Shown in pieces: positions 23,351-30,985 of a stretch of DNA of 55,355 bases. This DNA comes from Rhodanobacter thiooxydans LCS2. Its GTDB lineage: Bacteria > Pseudomonadota > Gammaproteobacteria > Xanthomonadales > Rhodanobacteraceae. The notes beneath the pieces were generated by a model that saw only the letters and a list, made by a program, of their open reading frames with translations, was not told where the DNA came from and did not search any database. Positions within the stretch are counted from its first letter, which is position 1. Each line of letters opens with the position of its first letter. The stretch lies in assembly GCF_000264375.1 (NCBI RefSeq), contig NZ_AJXW01000067.1, positions 1 through 55,355 on the forward strand. Direction: 5' to 3'. The position numbers and the translations under genes were made by a program.

Positions 23351-25795
23351 ATGCGTCGATTGCTGCTGGCTGCCCTTGTCGCCTTCACCACCGCGCCGCT
23401 GGCAGCACTCGCCGCGCCGGCATCGACGCCGCTCGACCTGGAAACGGTGATGGCCAATCCGGACTGGATCGGCCAGGCGGTGGAGTCGCCGTACTGGAGC
23501 GTGGACGGGCGCAGCCTGTACTACTCGCTGAAGCGCGACGGGAGTCCGCTGCGCGACCTGTACCGGGTCGACCCGGTCACCCGACAGGGCACGAAGCTCG
23601 ACCCGGCCGCGCTGGCGCAGGCCGACGGCCCGGCGGTCCTCGACCGCGCGCACCGGCATGCCGCCTTCATCCTGCACGGCGACGTATTCGTGGTGGATCT
23701 GCAAAGCGGCCGGCGCAGCCAGCTCACCCGCACGCCGCAGGACGAATCCGCGCCGCGCTTTTCCGCCGACGGCCGCGCGCTGCAGTTCCGCGACGGCAAC
23801 GACTGGTACAGCCACGACCTGGCCAGCGGCGTAACCGCGCCCGCGGCGGTGCTGAAGTTCGCCGACGACCCGCAGGCGAAGCAGCCCGACGCGCTGGGCG
23901 AGCGGCAGCTGGAATTGTTCAAGACGCTGCGCCGGATCAAGGCCGACAAGCAGGCGAAGCGCGACGAGGACCAGGCGCTGGCCGCTGCCGACCCGGGCCG
24001 TGCGCCGCTGCCGTTCTTCCTCGGCGACAAGATCACGCCGATCGACAGCGAGCTGTCGCCGGACGGCCGCTGGCTGTTGCTGGTCACCGCACCGAAAGGC
24101 TACGAGGCCGGCAAGGCGCCGGAAGTCACCCACTACGTCACCGACTCCGGCTACGCCGAGCAGAAGGAGACCCGCGTGTACGTGGGCCGCAAGGACCCGG
24201 CGCCGCAGTCGTTGCTGCTGCTCGACCTGGTCAACCACCAGACGCACCCGCTGGCCACCGACACCCTGCCCGGCATCAAGGACGATCCGCTGAAAGACTT
24301 GCGTGCGCGTGCTGTCGCCGCGCTGCAGAAGGCCGGCAAGGCCGAGCAGGCCAAGGCGCTGAAGGCGCCCGAACAGCGTGCCGTGCGCATCGTCGGCAGC
24401 GCCGACGACGGCGGTGGCGGCGGCATCGCGTGGAGCGACGACGGCCGCAACCTCGCCATCCAGCTGCGCGCGATCGACAACAAGGACCGCTGGATCGCCA
24501 GCGTGGATTTCAGCAAGCACGTGTTGGTGCCGCAGCAGCGGCTCACCGACAAAGCCTGGATCAACTGGAACTTCAACGATTTCGGCTGGCTGAAGGACGG
24601 CCGCACGCTGTGGTACCTGTCCGAGGGAACCGGTTGGTCGCAGCTCTACACCAAGCCGCTGGACGGCAAGGCGATGGCGCTGACCACCGGCCGGTTCGAG
24701 GTGAGCCACCCGCAGCTCAGCGACGACGGCCAGTGGTTCTACCTGCGCACCAACAAGGTCGCGCCGTACAGTTACGACGTCTACCGCGTGCCCAGCGCCG
24801 GCGGCGAGCTGGCGCGCGTGACGAACTACCAGGGCATGGACGACTTCGCGCTGTCGCCCGACGGCACGCAACTCGCCGTGCTGCATTCCTCGCCGTACGT
24901 GCTGCCGCAACTGGCCGTCCAGCCGTCCGCCGGCGGCACGCCGCGCGAGCTGACCAACACGATGAAGGCGGCATTCAGCGCGCACGACTGGATCGCGCCG
25001 AAGATCGTCGAGGTGAAGTCCAGCCACGGCGCCGGCACCATCTACGCGAAGTACTACGGCCCGGCGAGCGAGGATGCGTCGCCGAAGCCCGCGGTGATCT
25101 TCGTGCACGGCGCGGGCTACCTGCAGAACGTCACGCTGTCGTGGTCGCACTACTTCCGCGAGCAGCTGTTCCACAACCTGCTGGTGCAGCAGGGTTACGT
25201 GGTGCTGGACATGGACTACCGCGCCTCGGAAGGCTACGGCCGCGCCTGGCGCACCGCGATCTACCGCCAGATGGGTCACCCGGAACTGGAGGACCTGCTC
25301 GACGGCAAGGCCTGGCTGGTGCAGAACCATCACGTCGACCCGCGGCGCGTGGGCATCTACGGCGGCAGCTACGGCGGCTTCATGACCGAGATGGCGCTGC
25401 TGCGCGCGCCCGGCGAATTCGCCGCAGGCGCCGCGCTGCGCCCGGTCAGCGACTGGACGCTGTACAACCACGAATACACCTCGGACATCCTCAACGATCC
25501 GCAGCTCGATCCGGAAGCGTTCAAGGCCAGCTCGCCGATCGAGTACGCCGACGCCCTGCGCGATCCGCTGCTGATCCAGCACGGCCTGATCGACGACAAC
25601 GTGCTGGCCGAGGATTCGATCCGCCTGTACCAGCGCTTCATCGAACTGCACAAGAAGAACTTCTGGATGTCGCTGTACCCGCTGGAACGCCACGGCTTCG
25701 TGCACGCCGACTCGTGGTACGACGAATACCGGCGTATCGATGAGTTGTTCGAGACGTATGTGAAGCCGGTGAGGGACACTCCCGCCGCGCACTGA
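23351..25795 (+). CDS. Secreted S9 family peptidase (DPP IV/acylaminoacyl peptidase-like)
   Basis: The 814-residue protein has a signal peptide (MRRLLLAALVAFTTAPLAALA). A long beta-propeller region (about 30-590) with WD/PD40-like repeats (SPYWSVDGRSLYYS, APRFSADGRALQF, IAWSDDGRNLAI, DFALSPDGTQLAV) precedes a C-terminal hydrolase. Catalytic Ser is in GIYGGSYGGFMTEMAL, Asp in QHGLIDDNVLAED and His in LERHGFVH. GYGRAWRTAIYRQMG upstream of the Ser is typical of S9B/C enzymes. It should remove dipeptides or acyl-amino acids in the periplasm or outside. ATG 23351 gives the signal peptide; the frame is open further upstream across the divergent promoter. Length is at the long end of the S9B/S9C range. 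Confidence 0.88.
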   Translation: MRRLLLAALVAFTTAPLAALAAPASTPLDLETVMANPDWIGQAVESPYWSVDGRSLYYSLKRDGSPLRDLYRVDPVTRQGTKLDPAALAQADGPAVLDRAHRHAAFILHGDVFVVDLQSGRRSQLTRTPQDESAPRFSADGRALQFRDGNDWYSHDLASGVTAPAAVLKFADDPQAKQPDALGERQLELFKTLRRIKADKQAKRDEDQALAAADPGRAPLPFFLGDKITPIDSELSPDGRWLLLVTAPKGYEAGKAPEVTHYVTDSGYAEQKETRVYVGRKDPAPQSLLLLDLVNHQTHPLATDTLPGIKDDPLKDLRARAVAALQKAGKAEQAKALKAPEQRAVRIVGSADDGGGGGIAWSDDGRNLAIQLRAIDNKDRWIASVDFSKHVLVPQQRLTDKAWINWNFNDFGWLKDGRTLWYLSEGTGWSQLYTKPLDGKAMALTTGRFEVSHPQLSDDGQWFYLRTNKVAPYSYDVYRVPSAGGELARVTNYQGMDDFALSPDGTQLAVLHSSPYVLPQLAVQPSAGGTPRELTNTMKAAFSAHDWIAPKIVEVKSSHGAGTIYAKYYGPASEDASPKPAVIFVHGAGYLQNVTLSWSHYFREQLFHNLLVQQGYVVLDMDYRASEGYGRAWRTAIYRQMGHPELEDLLDGKAWLVQNHHVDPRRVGIYGGSYGGFMTEMALLRAPGEFAAGAALRPVSDWTLYNHEYTSDILNDPQLDPEAFKASSPIEYADALRDPLLIQHGLIDDNVLAEDSIRLYQRFIELHKKNFWMSLYPLERHGFVHADSWYDEYRRIDELFETYVKPVRDTPAAH

Positions 25796-25887
25796 TCGGC
25801 GTGATGCGGCAGGCCGTCGACATTCCCGTGTCAACGGCCTTGCGGCATGATGGCGAAGGAGCGGGCCACAATGGGACGGGGGAAGAC

Positions 25888-26697
25888 ATGAAGAAGTCGG
25901 GTTTCGCCGCGATGGCGGCGTCGTTGCTGCTGGCGTGCACAGGCTGCACCGTGGTGTCGCCGGATGCCGGCCAGCAGGCCGTGCTGATCGACAAGCCGAT
26001 CCTGTTCGGGCACGGCGGCGTGCGCGACCAGCCGGTGACCACCGGACTGAGCTATGCGTGGTTTTCCACGCGACGGATCTACGTCAACATGTTTCCGCAG
26101 CAGTACGACGGCAACTTCACCGACCTGATGTCGAGCGACGGCGTGCCGCTGGATTTCCACGCGATCATCCGCCTGCAGGTGGTCGATCCGGTGGCGCTGG
26201 TGAAGAACTTCGGCCAGGACTGGTACAAGAACAACGTGGAGCAGGAGTTCTTCAACCGGGTGCGTTCGGCGGTCAAGAAGCACGGCATGAACGAGACCGC
26301 GATCCAGACTACCGCCATCGACGAGATCGACAGCGAAGTCAGTCGCGAGATGACCGCCTACCTCAACGACAACAAGCTGCCGATCCGCCTGATCAAGATC
26401 ACCGTGGGCAAGGCCAATCCGCCGGACGCGGTGCGCAACCAGCGCGTGGAAACCGCGCAACAGGAGCAGCGCGTGCTGACCGAGCAGAAGCGCAACCTGG
26501 CCGAACAATCGCGCAAGGCGGCGGAACAGAGCCGCGCCGAGGCGGACAACGCCTATCGCCTGGCGATGAATCTCAGCCCGGCCCAGTTCGTCGAGATGGA
26601 ACGCATCAAGATGCAGACCGAGGTGTGCGCGGTGAAGGATGCGAAGTGCACCTTCATCATCGGCAGCGCAGTCGATCCGGTGGTGAGCGTGAAATAG
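25888..26697 (+). CDS. SPFH/Band 7 domain lipoprotein
   Basis: The 269-residue protein has a lipoprotein signal (MKKSGFAAMAASLLLACTGC, lipobox LLAC with Cys17). An SPFH/prohibitin-type domain follows (about 30-195: GQQAVLIDKPILFG, SDGVPLDFHAIIRLQVVDP, VRSAVKKHGMNETAIQ, DEIDSEVSREMTAYL). A Glu/Gln/Arg-rich helical stretch (about 200-240) would form a coiled coil. SPFH proteins make ring- or cage-like membrane assemblies with proteases or secretion systems; a lipoprotein form is unusual but known. GGGGGAAG precedes ATG 25888, and the longer frame from 25801 lacks signal character. A strong hairpin follows at 26758. Confidence 0.8.
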   Translation: MKKSGFAAMAASLLLACTGCTVVSPDAGQQAVLIDKPILFGHGGVRDQPVTTGLSYAWFSTRRIYVNMFPQQYDGNFTDLMSSDGVPLDFHAIIRLQVVDPVALVKNFGQDWYKNNVEQEFFNRVRSAVKKHGMNETAIQTTAIDEIDSEVSREMTAYLNDNKLPIRLIKITVGKANPPDAVRNQRVETAQQEQRVLTEQKRNLAEQSRKAAEQSRAEADNAYRLAMNLSPAQFVEMERIKMQTEVCAVKDAKCTFIIGSAVDPVVSVK

Positions 26698-26757
26698 CCG
26701 ATTCCCGCGCGTCGTCAGTGAAGGCGACGCCGCCGTGGACTTGACCGCCAAACAACG

Positions 26758-26794
26758 ATGAGCACACCGCGCCGGATGCGCGCGGTGTGCTCAT
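26758..26794. terminator. Bidirectional hairpin terminator
   Basis: A perfect 15-base stem, ATGAGCACACCGCGC (26758-26772) with GCGCGGTGTGCTCAT (26780-26794), surrounds a seven-base loop between the convergent SPFH lipoprotein and secreted-protein genes. There is no long T run, but position and strength support termination from both directions. Confidence 0.75.
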
Positions 26795-26813
26795 TGTCAG
26801 GCTACGGGACTGC

Positions 26814-27449
26814 TTAGTGCAGCGCGGCCAGCCTTACGTCCTTCACCTTCAGCGCCTGCGCCACGTCATACATCGCCTGGTTGAGGAGCTTGTGGGTGTT
26901 TTCGTCGGCGCCGTGGCCGAATTTCGCGTCGACGTCCTGCATCACCTGCACGTGGATGTCGTGCGACAGGGCCTTGTCGAACAGATAGCCCGACCACCAG
27001 GTACCGTCAGGCGTGGTGCCTGCCGTCACCAGCGTGCTGGCCAGCTTGGTGCCCTTCAGGTCCGCCGGCGCGGCTGGCAGCTTCACGCCCGCTTCGGTGG
27101 CGCGCTTCAGGCCGTCGTTGACGGCGAAGGTCATGCCTGCGATGAAGTTGTCGGTGGCGGTCTTGCCGTACTGCTTGGTGAGCTTGGCCACTTCGGCGTT
27201 GACGGTGTCCTGGCCCAGCATCGAAACCAGCGCCGTGGCGAAGTCGAAGTGGCTGGCGCCACCACCGGCTTCGACCAGGGCAGCGGTGACGTCCAGCGCC
27301 GGCGCGCCGCTGTAGGTGACGCCGCCGAACCAGTTCATCTGCGAGGCGTACATGCTGTGCGCGGGTGTGGCCGGGGCTTGCTGCGCCTGCACGGCGGTGA
27401 TGCCGCCAAAGGCGAGCGCGAGGGCGAGGGCGAAGACGGTCTTGTTCAT
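26814..27449 (-). CDS. Secreted protein of unknown function
   Basis: The 211-residue product starts with a clear signal peptide (MNKTVFALALALAFGGITAVQA). The mature part is helical, with segments SMYASQMNWFGGVTYSG, TATDNFIAGMTFAVNDGLKRA and WWSGYLFDKALSHDIHVQVMQDVDAKFG. I do not recognise the family. GGAG lies about eight bases before ATG 27449; the open frame continues to 27617 without signal-like sequence. It is monocistronic, convergent with the SPFH lipoprotein and divergent from folE, and probably periplasmic. Confidence 0.7.
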   Translation of the reverse strand: MNKTVFALALALAFGGITAVQAQQAPATPAHSMYASQMNWFGGVTYSGAPALDVTAALVEAGGGASHFDFATALVSMLGQDTVNAEVAKLTKQYGKTATDNFIAGMTFAVNDGLKRATEAGVKLPAAPADLKGTKLASTLVTAGTTPDGTWWSGYLFDKALSHDIHVQVMQDVDAKFGHGADENTHKLLNQAMYDVAQALKVKDVRLAALH

Positions 27450-27622
27450 GGTGATCACTCCTTCAGATGGGTAGCGCCAGCGAGCGAATGCACGCTGTAA
27501 ACGTACCAGTGCACATGGGATGCGATCAGCCCGCGAGAGGTTCCGGTGAACCGTCGACAAGTGCGGGAACCTCCTGCGCAGCTGGCTCATCCGATGGTTG
27601 AATCCGCCAGAGAACACCTTCC

Positions 27623-28246
27623 ATGCTCGATTTCGCCCCGGCTGCCACCCAACCCGCCGTGCTGCCTGAAGCAGTCACCACCCCGCATCCGACCCGCGCC
27701 GAGGCGGAAGCCGCGGTGCGCACGCTGATCCGCTGGGCCGGCGACGACCCCGCGCGCGAAGGCCTGCTGGCCACCCCGGCGCGGGTGGTGCGTGCGTACG
27801 AGGAATGGTTTGCCGGCTACCGGCAGGATCCGGCCAGCCTGCTCAGCCGCACCTTCGGCGAAGTCGGTGGCTACGACGAGCTGGTCGTGCTGCGCGACAT
27901 TCCGCTGCAGTCGACCTGCGAGCACCACCTGGCGGCGATCCGCGGTGTGGTGCACATCGCCTACCTGCCGAACCAGCGCGTCGTGGGCATCTCCAAGCTG
28001 GCGCGGCTGGTCGAGGCGTTCGGCCGGCGCCTGCAGATCCAGGAGCGACTCACCGCGGAGATCGCCGACACGCTGGCCAAGGTGCTGCAGCCGTGCGGCG
28101 TGGCGGTGATCGTCGAGGCCAGCCACGAATGCCTGTCCTCGCGCGGGGTGCGCCTGCACGGGATATCGATGCAGACCCGACGTCTGCTCGGCGAATTCGC
28201 GCATGAACCGCGGCGTGGCGAGATCCTGGCCATGCTGGCCGGCTGA
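27623..28246 (+). CDS. folE: GTP cyclohydrolase I
   Basis: This 207-residue enzyme converts GTP to dihydroneopterin triphosphate, the first step of folate (and pterin cofactor) synthesis. Zinc ligands are visible as Cys99 and the His in STCEHHLAAIRG and the later Cys in SHECLSSRGVRLHG. KLARLVEAFGRRLQIQERLT is the second family signature, and the N-terminal AEAAVRTLIRWAGDDPAREGLLATPARV is typical. The length is normal and the enzyme is cytosolic. The start has only a weak ribosome binding site. Tandem hairpins follow immediately after the stop. Confidence 0.93.
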   Translation: MLDFAPAATQPAVLPEAVTTPHPTRAEAEAAVRTLIRWAGDDPAREGLLATPARVVRAYEEWFAGYRQDPASLLSRTFGEVGGYDELVVLRDIPLQSTCEHHLAAIRGVVHIAYLPNQRVVGISKLARLVEAFGRRLQIQERLTAEIADTLAKVLQPCGVAVIVEASHECLSSRGVRLHGISMQTRRLLGEFAHEPRRGEILAMLAG

Positions 28247-28387
28247 GAGGTTGTGGCTATTCAACCTCTCAGGCCGGCCAGGGGTGGCCGGTCGCGGATC
28301 GGGCACGCAAGTGCCTGATTCGCGCGAGCGAGTCCGGGCGTGTACCGGACTCGCGATAGAAGAAAACCACAGGACGTGGTTTTCTTC
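28243..28387 (+). terminator. Tandem hairpins after folE
   Basis: Three perfect stems follow one another: CTGAGAGGTTG/CAACCTCTCAG (28243-28253 and 28262-28272, overlapping the folE stop), GCGAGTCCGG/CCGGACTCGC (28328-28337 and 28345-28354) and GAAGAAAACCAC/GTGGTTTTCTTC (28359-28370 and 28376-28387). The last ends in a T-rich arm. Together they should stop folE transcription before the sigma factor promoter. Confidence 0.65.
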
Positions 28388-28402
28388 ACAGGCTCTGACC
28401 CG

Positions 28403-28431
28403 GGAACCTCAAGTCGCCCGAATGCATCGGA
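28403..28431 (+). promoter_or_regulatory. ECF (RpoE-like) promoter ahead of the sigma factor gene
   Basis: GGAACCT (28403-28409) and TCGGA (28427-28431) are separated by 17 bases. They match the -35 GGAACTT and -10 TCNGA pattern of RpoE-type sigma factors. The gene start at 28454 is about 20 bases past the expected transcription start, so the sigma factor probably transcribes its own gene. The match is by eye. Confidence 0.55.
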
Positions 28432-28453
28432 TCAGGTGTAAAAGGAGAAAGCC

Positions 28454-29158
28454 ATGTCAGCCCATGCCCATGCTGTACCCGTCGACTACGCCGCGCTGGA
28501 CGACCACGCGCTGGTGACGCTGGTCCGCGCCGGCCATCGCGAGGCATTCCGCCACATCATGCAGCGCTGCAACCAGCGGCTGTACCGCGTGGCGCGTGCG
28601 GTGATCGGCGAGGACTCGGAAGCAGAAGACGTGCTGCAGGAATCGTATATGCGTGCCTATGACAAGCTGGATTCATTCCGTGGCGATTCGACCCTGTTGA
28701 CCTGGCTGACCAGCATCGTGCTGAACGAGGCGCGCGGCCGGTTGCGCAAGCGCCACACCATGGTCGGGCTGGAGCAGGTCGACGCCGCGCCGGACGACAC
28801 CCACCAGATCGTGCAGTTTCCCTCGAAGTTCGGCAGCGAGGATCCGGCGGCCGCGGCCGCGCGCATGCAGATTCGCCACCTGCTGGAAGATGCGATCGAC
28901 GAACTGCCGCGGGCGTTCCGCACCGTCTACATGATGCGCGAGGTGGAGGAATGCTCGGTGGAGGAAACCGCCAGCCTGCTGACGATCAAGCCGGAGACGG
29001 TGAAGACCCGCCTGCATCGCGCGCGCCGGCTGCTGCGCACGTCGCTGCAGGGCAGCCTGGCCGGAACCATGGGCGAGGTGTTCCCGTTCATGGGCCAGCG
29101 CTGCGCGCGCGTCGCCGACGCGGTGATGGCGCGACTGGAGGCCGAACAATCGACCTGA
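28454..29158 (+). CDS. ECF-family RNA polymerase sigma factor
   Basis: The 234-residue protein has sigma region 2 (about 20-90: LVRAGHREAFRHIMQRCNQRLYRVARAVIG, EDVLQESYMRAYDKLDSFRG, TWLTSIVLNEARGRLRK). Region 4 lies at about 145-200 (AIDELPRAFRTVYMMREVEECSVEETASLLTIKPETVKTRLHRARRLLR). There is an extra C-terminal tail of about 35 residues with FPFMGQRCARVADAVMARL. It directs RNA polymerase to stress-type promoters. Start 28454 has AAAGGAG upstream. Usually an anti-sigma gene follows, but here the next gene is convergent, so the regulator must lie elsewhere or control works through the C-terminal tail. Confidence 0.9.
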   Translation: MSAHAHAVPVDYAALDDHALVTLVRAGHREAFRHIMQRCNQRLYRVARAVIGEDSEAEDVLQESYMRAYDKLDSFRGDSTLLTWLTSIVLNEARGRLRKRHTMVGLEQVDAAPDDTHQIVQFPSKFGSEDPAAAAARMQIRHLLEDAIDELPRAFRTVYMMREVEECSVEETASLLTIKPETVKTRLHRARRLLRTSLQGSLAGTMGEVFPFMGQRCARVADAVMARLEAEQST

Positions 29159-29171
29159 CTCGTGCGGTTGG

Positions 29172-29246
29172 GCAGGGCGGGCACCGCCCGCCGGCGTTTT
29201 GCTGCCGGGACGCGAGACCCAGAGCGGCGGGCAGTGCCCGCCCTAC
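29172..29246. repeat. GTAGGGCGG-type inverted repeat, copy 2
   Basis: CAGGGCGGGCACCGCCCGCCG at the left and CGGCGGGCAGTGCCCGCCCT plus AC at the right flank a loop of about 30 bases. The element sits between the convergent sigma factor and TlpA-like genes. Confidence 0.65.
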
Positions 29247-29268
29247 GCTGCTGCCCGTGGCGATGTGA

Positions 29269-30090
29269 TCAGCGCGGCGTCGGCGTGGCCGGCGGGGCGA
29301 TCCGCTGCAGCCGCTCGGCCAGTGTGGCGCGCGACAGTTCACCCATGTGCATGTCGCGCAGGCGGCCGTCGGCATCGAGGAACAAGGTGGTCGGGTAGCC
29401 GCGGGCGTTGTAGTGGTTCGACAACTGCAGGTTGCCGTCGATCAGCACGTTCTCCAGTGCCAGCCGCTGCACCTGCATGAAGTGCTGCACCGCCGCCGCC
29501 GATTCGCCCTGGTCGGCGAATACGAAACGGATTCGCGGCATCGCCCGCTGCGCCTCGGCCAGCACCGGCATCTCGCGCCGACACGGGCCGCACCAGGTGG
29601 CCCACAGGTTGATCACGGTGGGTTGGCCGCGCAGCGTTTCCAGCGGCACCTCGTGACCGTCCAGGTCGCTCACCACGAGGGCCGGCAAGCCGGGATGGGT
29701 GGTCGCGGCCAGCTTGTACGCGACCAGTCCGGCGAAGGCCCATGCCGCGATGCCGACGGTCACGCCGGCGGCCAGCGGTCGGCGCAGCGGCGGCCGACGC
29801 CAGCCGATCAGCAGTGCCGCGACCACCAGGCCGAGCGCTCCGGCGATCGGATCGAAGCCGCTGTCGCGGATGTTCAGCACGCTGGCCGGTTGCTGCACGT
29901 ACTGCGGCCACCAGCTGGCCACGTAGGCGACGCGTGCGCTGAGCAGGCCGATGCCGAGCGCCAGGTACAACGCATTGCCAGCGTCGCCGTAGCCACGCTT
30001 GGCCAGGAAGCCGGCGACGGCGAGCGCGGCGATGACGCCGAACAGCAGCGCCAGCAGGGCTGACGAGAGGGCCAGTGGTCCGATGTTCAA
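29269..30090 (-). CDS. TlpA-like thioredoxin fused to an Lgt-like membrane region
   Basis: The 273-residue protein has an N-terminal membrane region of about four helices (residues 1-125). It contains ARVAYVASWWPQYVQQP and then LNIRDSGFDPIAGALGL, which resemble the central part of prolipoprotein diacylglyceryl transferase (Lgt). From about residue 135 a periplasmic TlpA/ResA-type thioredoxin domain follows, with TVINLWATWCGPCRREMPVL (CGPC at 167-170) and the cis-Pro loop YNARGYPTTLFLD. It should reduce disulfides in the periplasm, for example in cytochrome c maturation. TTG 30090 is preceded by AAGGATGGAAG; another in-frame TTG at 30144 is possible. The full Lgt catalytic set is not seen, so lipidation activity is doubtful. 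Confidence 0.78.
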   Translation of the reverse strand: MNIGPLALSSALLALLFGVIAALAVAGFLAKRGYGDAGNALYLALGIGLLSARVAYVASWWPQYVQQPASVLNIRDSGFDPIAGALGLVVAALLIGWRRPPLRRPLAAGVTVGIAAWAFAGLVAYKLAATTHPGLPALVVSDLDGHEVPLETLRGQPTVINLWATWCGPCRREMPVLAEAQRAMPRIRFVFADQGESAAAVQHFMQVQRLALENVLIDGNLQLSNHYNARGYPTTLFLDADGRLRDMHMGELSRATLAERLQRIAPPATPTPR

Positions 30091-30191
30091 GTGCTTCCAT
30101 CCTTGCCGGTGAAGGCTCGCGCCGATGGCGGCGAGCAGGAGCAAGGGGGAACCTTACCCGGTATCGCGCGGCCGGGCATCGCGGGCAGTCG

Positions 30192-30848
30192 TCAGTCCCC
30201 CCGGCGCAGGCCGGCCGCCTCGCGCGCCAGCAATTCGATGCCGGCCCAGTCGCCGCTGGCGAGTTTGTCGGCGGGAGTGAGCCAGGAGCCACCCACGCAG
30301 AGCACGTTCGGCAGGGCGAGGAAGTCGGGCGCAATGCTCAGGCTGATGCCGCCGGTGGGACAGAAGCGGATCTGCGGCAGCGGGCTGGCCCAGGCGCCGA
30401 GCAGCTTGTGGCCGCCGGCCGGCACCGCCGGAAAGAACTTCAGATGCCGGTAGCCGCGTTCGAGCAGGGCCATCGCCTCGCTGGCGGTGGCCACGCCGGG
30501 CAGCAGCGGCAGTGCGCTGTCGTCGGCGGCGTCGAGCAGGCGCGGCGAGGTGCCGGGCGACACGGCGAAGCGTGCGCCGGCCTGCTGCGCGGCTGCCAGG
30601 TCGCGCGCGGTCAGCGCGGTGCCGCAGCCGACCATCGCGCCTTCCACCTCGGCGGCGATCGCGCGGATCGCGTCCAGCGCCGCGTGCGTGCGCAGGGTGA
30701 CCTCGATCGTCGGGATGCCGCCGGCGACCAGCGCGCGCGCCATCGGCACCGCGGCCTTCGCGTCGTCGATGATCACCACTGGAATCACCGGCGCCAGCCG
30801 CATCAGGGCCTCGACTTGCTGCTGCTTTGCTTCGATGGCGTTGGTCAC
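30192..30848 (-). CDS. eda: KDPG/KHG aldolase
   Basis: It splits 2-keto-3-deoxy-6-phosphogluconate into pyruvate and glyceraldehyde-3-phosphate, the last Entner-Doudoroff step. The 218-residue product has the catalytic Glu in GGIPTIEVTLRT and the Schiff-base Lys in RGYRHLKFFPA. FCPTGGISLS and VGGSWLTPADKL bind the phosphate. Start GTG 30848 has GGAG seven bases upstream; the open frame to 30944 only crosses a repeat. It follows edd on the minus strand after a gap of 137 bases containing two hairpin repeats, so its level may be set separately from edd. Confidence 0.93.
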   Translation of the reverse strand: MTNAIEAKQQQVEALMRLAPVIPVVIIDDAKAAVPMARALVAGGIPTIEVTLRTHAALDAIRAIAAEVEGAMVGCGTALTARDLAAAQQAGARFAVSPGTSPRLLDAADDSALPLLPGVATASEAMALLERGYRHLKFFPAVPAGGHKLLGAWASPLPQIRFCPTGGISLSIAPDFLALPNVLCVGGSWLTPADKLASGDWAGIELLAREAAGLRRGD

Positions 30849-30870
30849 GTAAGGCTCCGTCTTCTTGGCT

Positions 30871-30950
30871 CCTCCCCCTGCAAGGCAGGGGGAGGTTGGG
30901 AGGGGGTTGCTCAGGGTTGCGAGGAAGGTCAAGAGCGACCCCACCCCAGT
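30871..30950. repeat. Dispersed hairpin repeat (CTGGGGTGGGG family), copy 2
   Basis: CCTCCCCCTG (30871-30880) pairs with CAGGGGGAGG (30886-30895), a perfect ten-base stem with a five-base loop. The sequence up to 30950, read on the minus strand, repeats the CTGGGGTGGGGT-CGCTCTTGA motif found after ntrB at 6000-6030. It lies between edd and eda, where it could attenuate transcription. Confidence 0.6.
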
Positions 30951-30953
30951 TGT

Positions 30954-30978
30954 GTAGGGCGGGCAGTGGCCGCCCTAC
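30954..30978. repeat. GTAGGGCGG-type palindrome, copy 3 (short)
   Basis: GTAGGGCGG and CCGCCCTAC are joined by a GCAGTGG-like centre, forming a compact hairpin eight bases before the edd stop. It is the short form of the elements at 7532 and 29172. Confidence 0.65.
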
Positions 30979-30985
30979 GGGTGTT

